Positions 61,015 through 64,000 of a stretch of 64,000 nucleotides of DNA are shown piece by piece (within the stretch, counting starts at the first letter, position 1; each line of letters opens with the position of its first letter). The notes beneath the pieces are model-generated. The model made no database searches. It had not been told where the DNA came from and worked only from the letters and a program-made list of their open reading frames with translations. Origin of the DNA: Pseudomonadota bacterium (lineage in GTDB: Bacteria; Pseudomonadota; Gammaproteobacteria; Xanthomonadales; Xanthomonadaceae); contig CAUJIN010000024.1 of assembly GCA_963205495.1 (NCBI GenBank), positions 26,665 to 90,664 of the forward strand, given 5' to 3'. The position numbers were made by a program, and so were the translations under genes.

Positions 61015-63633
61015 ATGAGTTCTCCCCGCGCCCCGAAGGACGCCGCGCCCGAACACACGCCCCTGATGAAGCAGTTCTTCGCCGCCAAGGCGGAGCACCC
61101 GGACGTGCTGCTGTTCTTCCGCATGGGGGACTTCTACGAGCTGTTCTACGACGACGCGCGCAAGGCGGCGCGCCTGCTCGACATCACCCTGACCCAGCGC
61201 GGGCAGTCGGGCGGCGCGCCGATTCCTATGGCGGGCGTGCCGGCGCATTCGCATGAAGGCTACCTCGCGCGGCTGGTGGCGCTGGGCGAATCGGTAGCGA
61301 TCTGCGAGCAGATCGGCGACCCGGCGCTGGCGAAAGGGCTGGTGGAACGGCGCGTGGTGCGCATCGTCACGCCCGGCACCGTCACCGACGAAGCCCTGCT
61401 CGACGAACGCCGCGACACCCTGCTGATGGCGATCGCGCCCGGGCGCGAGGGCTTCGGCCTGGCGTGGGCCGACCTTGCCGGCGGGCGCTTCCTGGTCAAC
61501 GAGGTGGAAACCGAGGACGCGCTCGCGGCCGAGCTGGCGCGGCTGGAACCGGCCGAGCTGCTCCTGCCCGACCAGGACGGGCTGCCCGGCTTTCTTGCGG
61601 CGCAGGCCGGCGTGCGGCGGCGCGCGCCCTGGCTGTTCGACGCCGAAGCCGCGCGCCGCGCGCTGACGCGTTTTTTCCGGACACACGACCTCGCAGGCTT
61701 CGGGCTGGAATCGCGCCCGCGCGCCACCGCCGCGGCCGGAGCGCTCCTGGCCTACGTCGAGGAAACCCAGAAGCAGCGCCTGCCGCACCTGTCGTCGATC
61801 GCCTTCGAGGCGGCCGACGAGGGCATCGCCATGAACGCCGCCACGCGCCGCCATCTGGAGCTGGATTCGCGCGTCGACGGCAACCTGCGCCACACCCTGC
61901 TGGGCGTGATCGACACCAGCATCACGCCGATGGGCGGGCGCCTGCTGCGGCGCTGGCTGCACCGCCCGTTGCGCGCGCAGGCCACGCTGCGCGAACGCCA
62001 CCACGCGGTGGAAACCCTGCTGGAAAGCCGCGCCTTCGAGCCCCTGCGCGAACGCTTCCGCGCGCTCGGCGACCTGGAGCGCATCCTCGCCCGCGTGGCC
62101 CTGCGCTCGGCCCGCCCGCGCGACCTTTCCACCCTGCGCGACGGACTGGCCGCGCTGCCGGAACTCCGCGCCGTGCTTTCGCCGCTGGATTCCCCGCGCC
62201 TTGGCGCGCTCGCCGCGGCGCTGGGCGAACACGACGACAGCGCCGGACTCCTCGCGCGCGCCGTGTCGGCCCAGCCGCCGCTCCTGCTGCGCGACGGCGG
62301 CGTCATCGCCGACGGCTTCGATGCCGAACTCGACGAGCTGCGCCGCCTGTCCACCAACGCCGACCAGTTCCTCCTCGATCTGGAAGCCCGCGAGCGCGAA
62401 GCCAGCGGCATCGCCACCCTCAAGGTCGGCTACAACCGCGTGCACGGCTACTTCATCGAGATCAGCAAGGGCCAGGCCGACAAGGCGCCGGTCCACTACA
62501 CCCGGCGCCAGACCCTCACCGGCGCCGAGCGCTACATCACCGAGGAGCTCAAGGCCTTCGAGGACAAGGTGCTGGGCGCACGCGAGCGGGCCTTGGCGCG
62601 CGAGAAGGCGCTGTACGAGGAACTGCTCGACGCGCTCAATACCGAACTGGAGCCCCTCAAGCGCTGCGCCGCGGCGCTGTCGGAACTCGACGCGCTGTGC
62701 GCGTTTTCCGAACGCGCGCTGGCGCTGGACTGGAGCCGACCGGTGCTGGTCGAAAGCCCCGGCATCCGCATCGAACGCGGCCGCCATCCGGTGGTGGAGG
62801 CGGTGCGCGAGGAACCCTTCGAGCCCAACGACCTCACGCTCTCGCCCGAGCGCCGGATGCTGGTCATCACCGGCCCCAACATGGGCGGCAAGAGCACCTA
62901 CATGCGCCAGAACGCGCTGATCGTGCTGCTCGCCCACATCGGCAGCTTCGTGCCCGCCGCCGAAGCGGTGATCGGGCCGATCGACCGCATCCTCACCCGC
63001 ATCGGCGCCGGCGACGACCTGGCGCGCGGCCAGTCCACCTTCATGGTGGAGATGAGCGAAACCAGCTACATCCTGCACCACGCAACGGATCGCTCGCTGG
63101 TGCTGATGGACGAGATCGGTCGCGGCACCTCGACCTACGACGGCCTCGCCCTGGCTGAAGCCTGCGCCCGCCACCTCGCCCAGCACAACCGCGCCTTCAC
63201 CCTGTTCGCGACCCACTATTTCGAACTGACCGCACTCGCCAACGAGCCGGGCGCGGGCATCGCCAACGTGCACCTCGATGCGGTCGATCACCGCGACTCG
63301 CAGGGCAACGAGCGCCTCGTCTTCATGCACGCGGTGCGCGAAGGCCCGGCCAACCGCAGCTTCGGCCTGCAGGTGGCCGCGCTCGCCGGCCTGCCGCGCC
63401 CGGTGATCGCGCAGGCCCGCACCCTGCTGGAACGTCTCGAATCGGGCATGACCGCCAGCCTCGACGCCACGCCCCCGCGCGCTGCGGCGCAAGCCGATGC
63501 CACGTCCCAGCTCAGCCTCTTCGCCCCGCCCGCGCCCTCGCCGGCGGAAGAAGCCCTGCGCGCCCTCGACCCGGACGGACTGAGCCCGCGCGAGGCCCTG
63601 GATGCGCTGTACCGGCTGCGCAGGATGCTGTAG
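61015..63633 (+). CDS. mutS: DNA mismatch repair protein MutS
   Basis: An 872-residue mismatch sensor. The N-terminal mismatch-binding loop has [15 protein letters not shown] (Phe-X-Glu motif). The ATPase domain has Walker [14 protein letters not shown], the STFMVEMSE signature, Walker [17 protein letters not shown] and the closing ATHYFELT switch. The C-terminal dimerisation tail ([40 protein letters not shown]) is intact. It starts at ATG 61015 after the CZB gene and is followed by REP elements. Confidence 0.98.
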   Translation: MSSPRAPKDAAPEHTPLMKQFFAAKAEHPDVLLFFRMGDFYELFYDDARKAARLLDITLTQRGQSGGAPIPMAGVPAHSHEGYLARLVALGESVAICEQIGDPALAKGLVERRVVRIVTPGTVTDEALLDERRDTLLMAIAPGREGFGLAWADLAGGRFLVNEVETEDALAAELARLEPAELLLPDQDGLPGFLAAQAGVRRRAPWLFDAEAARRALTRFFRTHDLAGFGLESRPRATAAAGALLAYVEETQKQRLPHLSSIAFEAADEGIAMNAATRRHLELDSRVDGNLRHTLLGVIDTSITPMGGRLLRRWLHRPLRAQATLRERHHAVETLLESRAFEPLRERFRALGDLERILARVALRSARPRDLSTLRDGLAALPELRAVLSPLDSPRLGALAAALGEHDDSAGLLARAVSAQPPLLLRDGGVIADGFDAELDELRRLSTNADQFLLDLEAREREASGIATLKVGYNRVHGYFIEISKGQADKAPVHYTRRQTLTGAERYITEELKAFEDKVLGARERALAREKALYEELLDALNTELEPLKRCAAALSELDALCAFSERALALDWSRPVLVESPGIRIERGRHPVVEAVREEPFEPNDLTLSPERRMLVITGPNMGGKSTYMRQNALIVLLAHIGSFVPAAEAVIGPIDRILTRIGAGDDLARGQSTFMVEMSETSYILHHATDRSLVLMDEIGRGTSTYDGLALAEACARHLAQHNRAFTLFATHYFELTALANEPGAGIANVHLDAVDHRDSQGNERLVFMHAVREGPANRSFGLQVAALAGLPRPVIAQARTLLERLESGMTASLDATPPRAAAQADATSQLSLFAPPAPSPAEEALRALDPDGLSPREALDALYRLRRML

Positions 63634-63665
63634 CCGCACCGCGCGATGGCGGAAACGCCCCACGA

Positions 63666-63838
63666 AGCCCGGGTAGGGCGGAACCCGCGCAGCGGTTTCC
63701 GCCGTGGCCGCACGCGGCATCGGACCGATGGTGCCGGGTTGCTTCACCGCGACGGCTGGCGATGGCGGGATCGCCTTCGGCGGTTCGCCCTACATAGCCC
63801 GGGTAGGGCGGAACCCGCGCAGTGGTTTCCGCCGTGGC
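63666..63838. repeat. Two REP elements downstream of mutS
   Basis: A 43-bp unit (AGCCCGGGTAGGGCGGAACC...) occurs at 63666-63708 and 63796-63838 with one difference (AGC or AGT in the loop). Its core GGCGGAACC...GGTTTCCGCC is an imperfect palindrome, the fold expected of repetitive extragenic palindromes. The copies are in the same orientation, 130 bases apart, next to a REP-associated transposase. A shorter relative is seen at 46536. Confidence 0.88.
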
Positions 63839-63849
63839 ATCAGCCGTGC

Positions 63850-64000
63850 CTACTCGCCTACCGGAACGGCCAACTCCGGCTCGGCCGCCCAGTCCTCGGA
63901 AAGCCAACCGCGTGCGACATACGCGGAGAAACTCGAATGCGGCCAATCCGCCGCACGCTTCGCCCAGCCGTGCTTCACCGGGTTGTAGTGCACGTAGGCA
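63850..64000 (-). CDS. REP-associated tyrosine transposase (RAYT), C-terminal end only
   Basis: The last 49 codons of a gene that enters from the right edge. They read AYVHYNPVKHGWAKRAADWP then HSSFSAYVARGWLSEDWAA, the conserved C-terminal signature of RAYT (TnpA_REP, Y1-type HUH) proteins. The catalytic Tyr and HUH motif lie beyond the window. RAYTs are thought to move or maintain nearby REP palindromes, and two REP copies stand immediately downstream. Confidence 0.88.
   Translation of the reverse strand, partial: AYVHYNPVKHGWAKRAADWPHSSFSAYVARGWLSEDWAAEPELAVPVGE

Overview
This 64 kb window comes from a very GC-rich gammaproteobacterial chromosome. I infer order Xanthomonadales (Lysobacteraceae/Rhodanobacteraceae-like). 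The reasons are the cytochrome c4 gene followed by two tandem DsbA genes, the NagZ-Hpt-methylthioinosine phosphorylase cluster, the split adenosylcobalamin ribonucleotide reductase (NrdJa/NrdJb), the REP/RAYT pair and the GGGAAT-type intergenic repeats. Species cannot be read from the sequence. Most of the window is ordinary chromosome with tight, often 4-bp-overlapping operons; there is no phage, plasmid or CRISPR array.

Layout. 1-1.2 kb: end of a glutamate-synthase-like flavoprotein. 1.4-5 kb: an arsenic operon (arsR, acr3, an ATP-grasp-like gene, an arsC-arsN2 fusion), every junction an ATGA overlap. 5.1-6.1 kb: tRNA-Leu(UAA) and an acyltransferase. 6.2-10.7 kb (minus): rlmD, CYTH, nagZ, hpt, methylthioinosine phosphorylase, DUF6164. 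10.8-11.2 kb: a truncated tRNA-Ser copy, then intact tRNA-Ser(UGA) with its terminator. 11.2-14.5 kb (minus): EEP hydrolase, two DsbA-like proteins, cytochrome c4. 14.7-18.5 kb: YihA/EngB GTPase, POT peptide transporter, a GH109-type enzyme whose Tat signal has apparently lost its start codon. 18.5-23.4 kb: the homogentisate route of tyrosine breakdown (MarR regulator, hppD, hmgA, fumarylacetoacetase, maleylacetoacetate isomerase). 23.4-28.4 kb: PilU, a DUF4398/OmpA pair, a YdcH-like protein, nucleoside hydrolase, a LuxR-type response regulator. 28.5-33.2 kb: RNase E with a long Pro-Ala hexanucleotide repeat, and divergent RluC.

33.3-40.5 kb is the most intriguing region. It is a five-gene, nearly gapless operon: PspA/IM30, a two-module classical AAA ATPase, a membrane coiled-coil protein, a periplasmic solute-binding/OmpA fusion and a large AsmA-like envelope protein. 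It looks like an ESCRT-III/Vps4-like membrane-remodelling module wired through the periplasm.

40.5-46.5 kb: cystathionine beta-synthase, a Uma2 nuclease-fold protein, trpA and trpB (minus, with a TPR gene between them) and a divergent TrpI-like LysR regulator. 46.6-51.6 kb: a secreted beta-helix protein ending in DGFEP, an EamA permease, an ECF sigma factor, TruC, an Lrp regulator and divergent phenylalanine hydroxylase, which feeds the tyrosine pathway at 19-23 kb. 51.7-55.8 kb: the glyoxylate shunt (aceB, aceA) and a divergent LysR regulator. 55.8-60.3 kb: NrdJb and NrdJa, the latter carrying a 374-residue intein with LAGLIDADG motifs, behind a promoter with two NrdR boxes. 60.5-64 kb: a stand-alone CZB zinc protein, MutS, two REP copies and the end of a REP-associated transposase.
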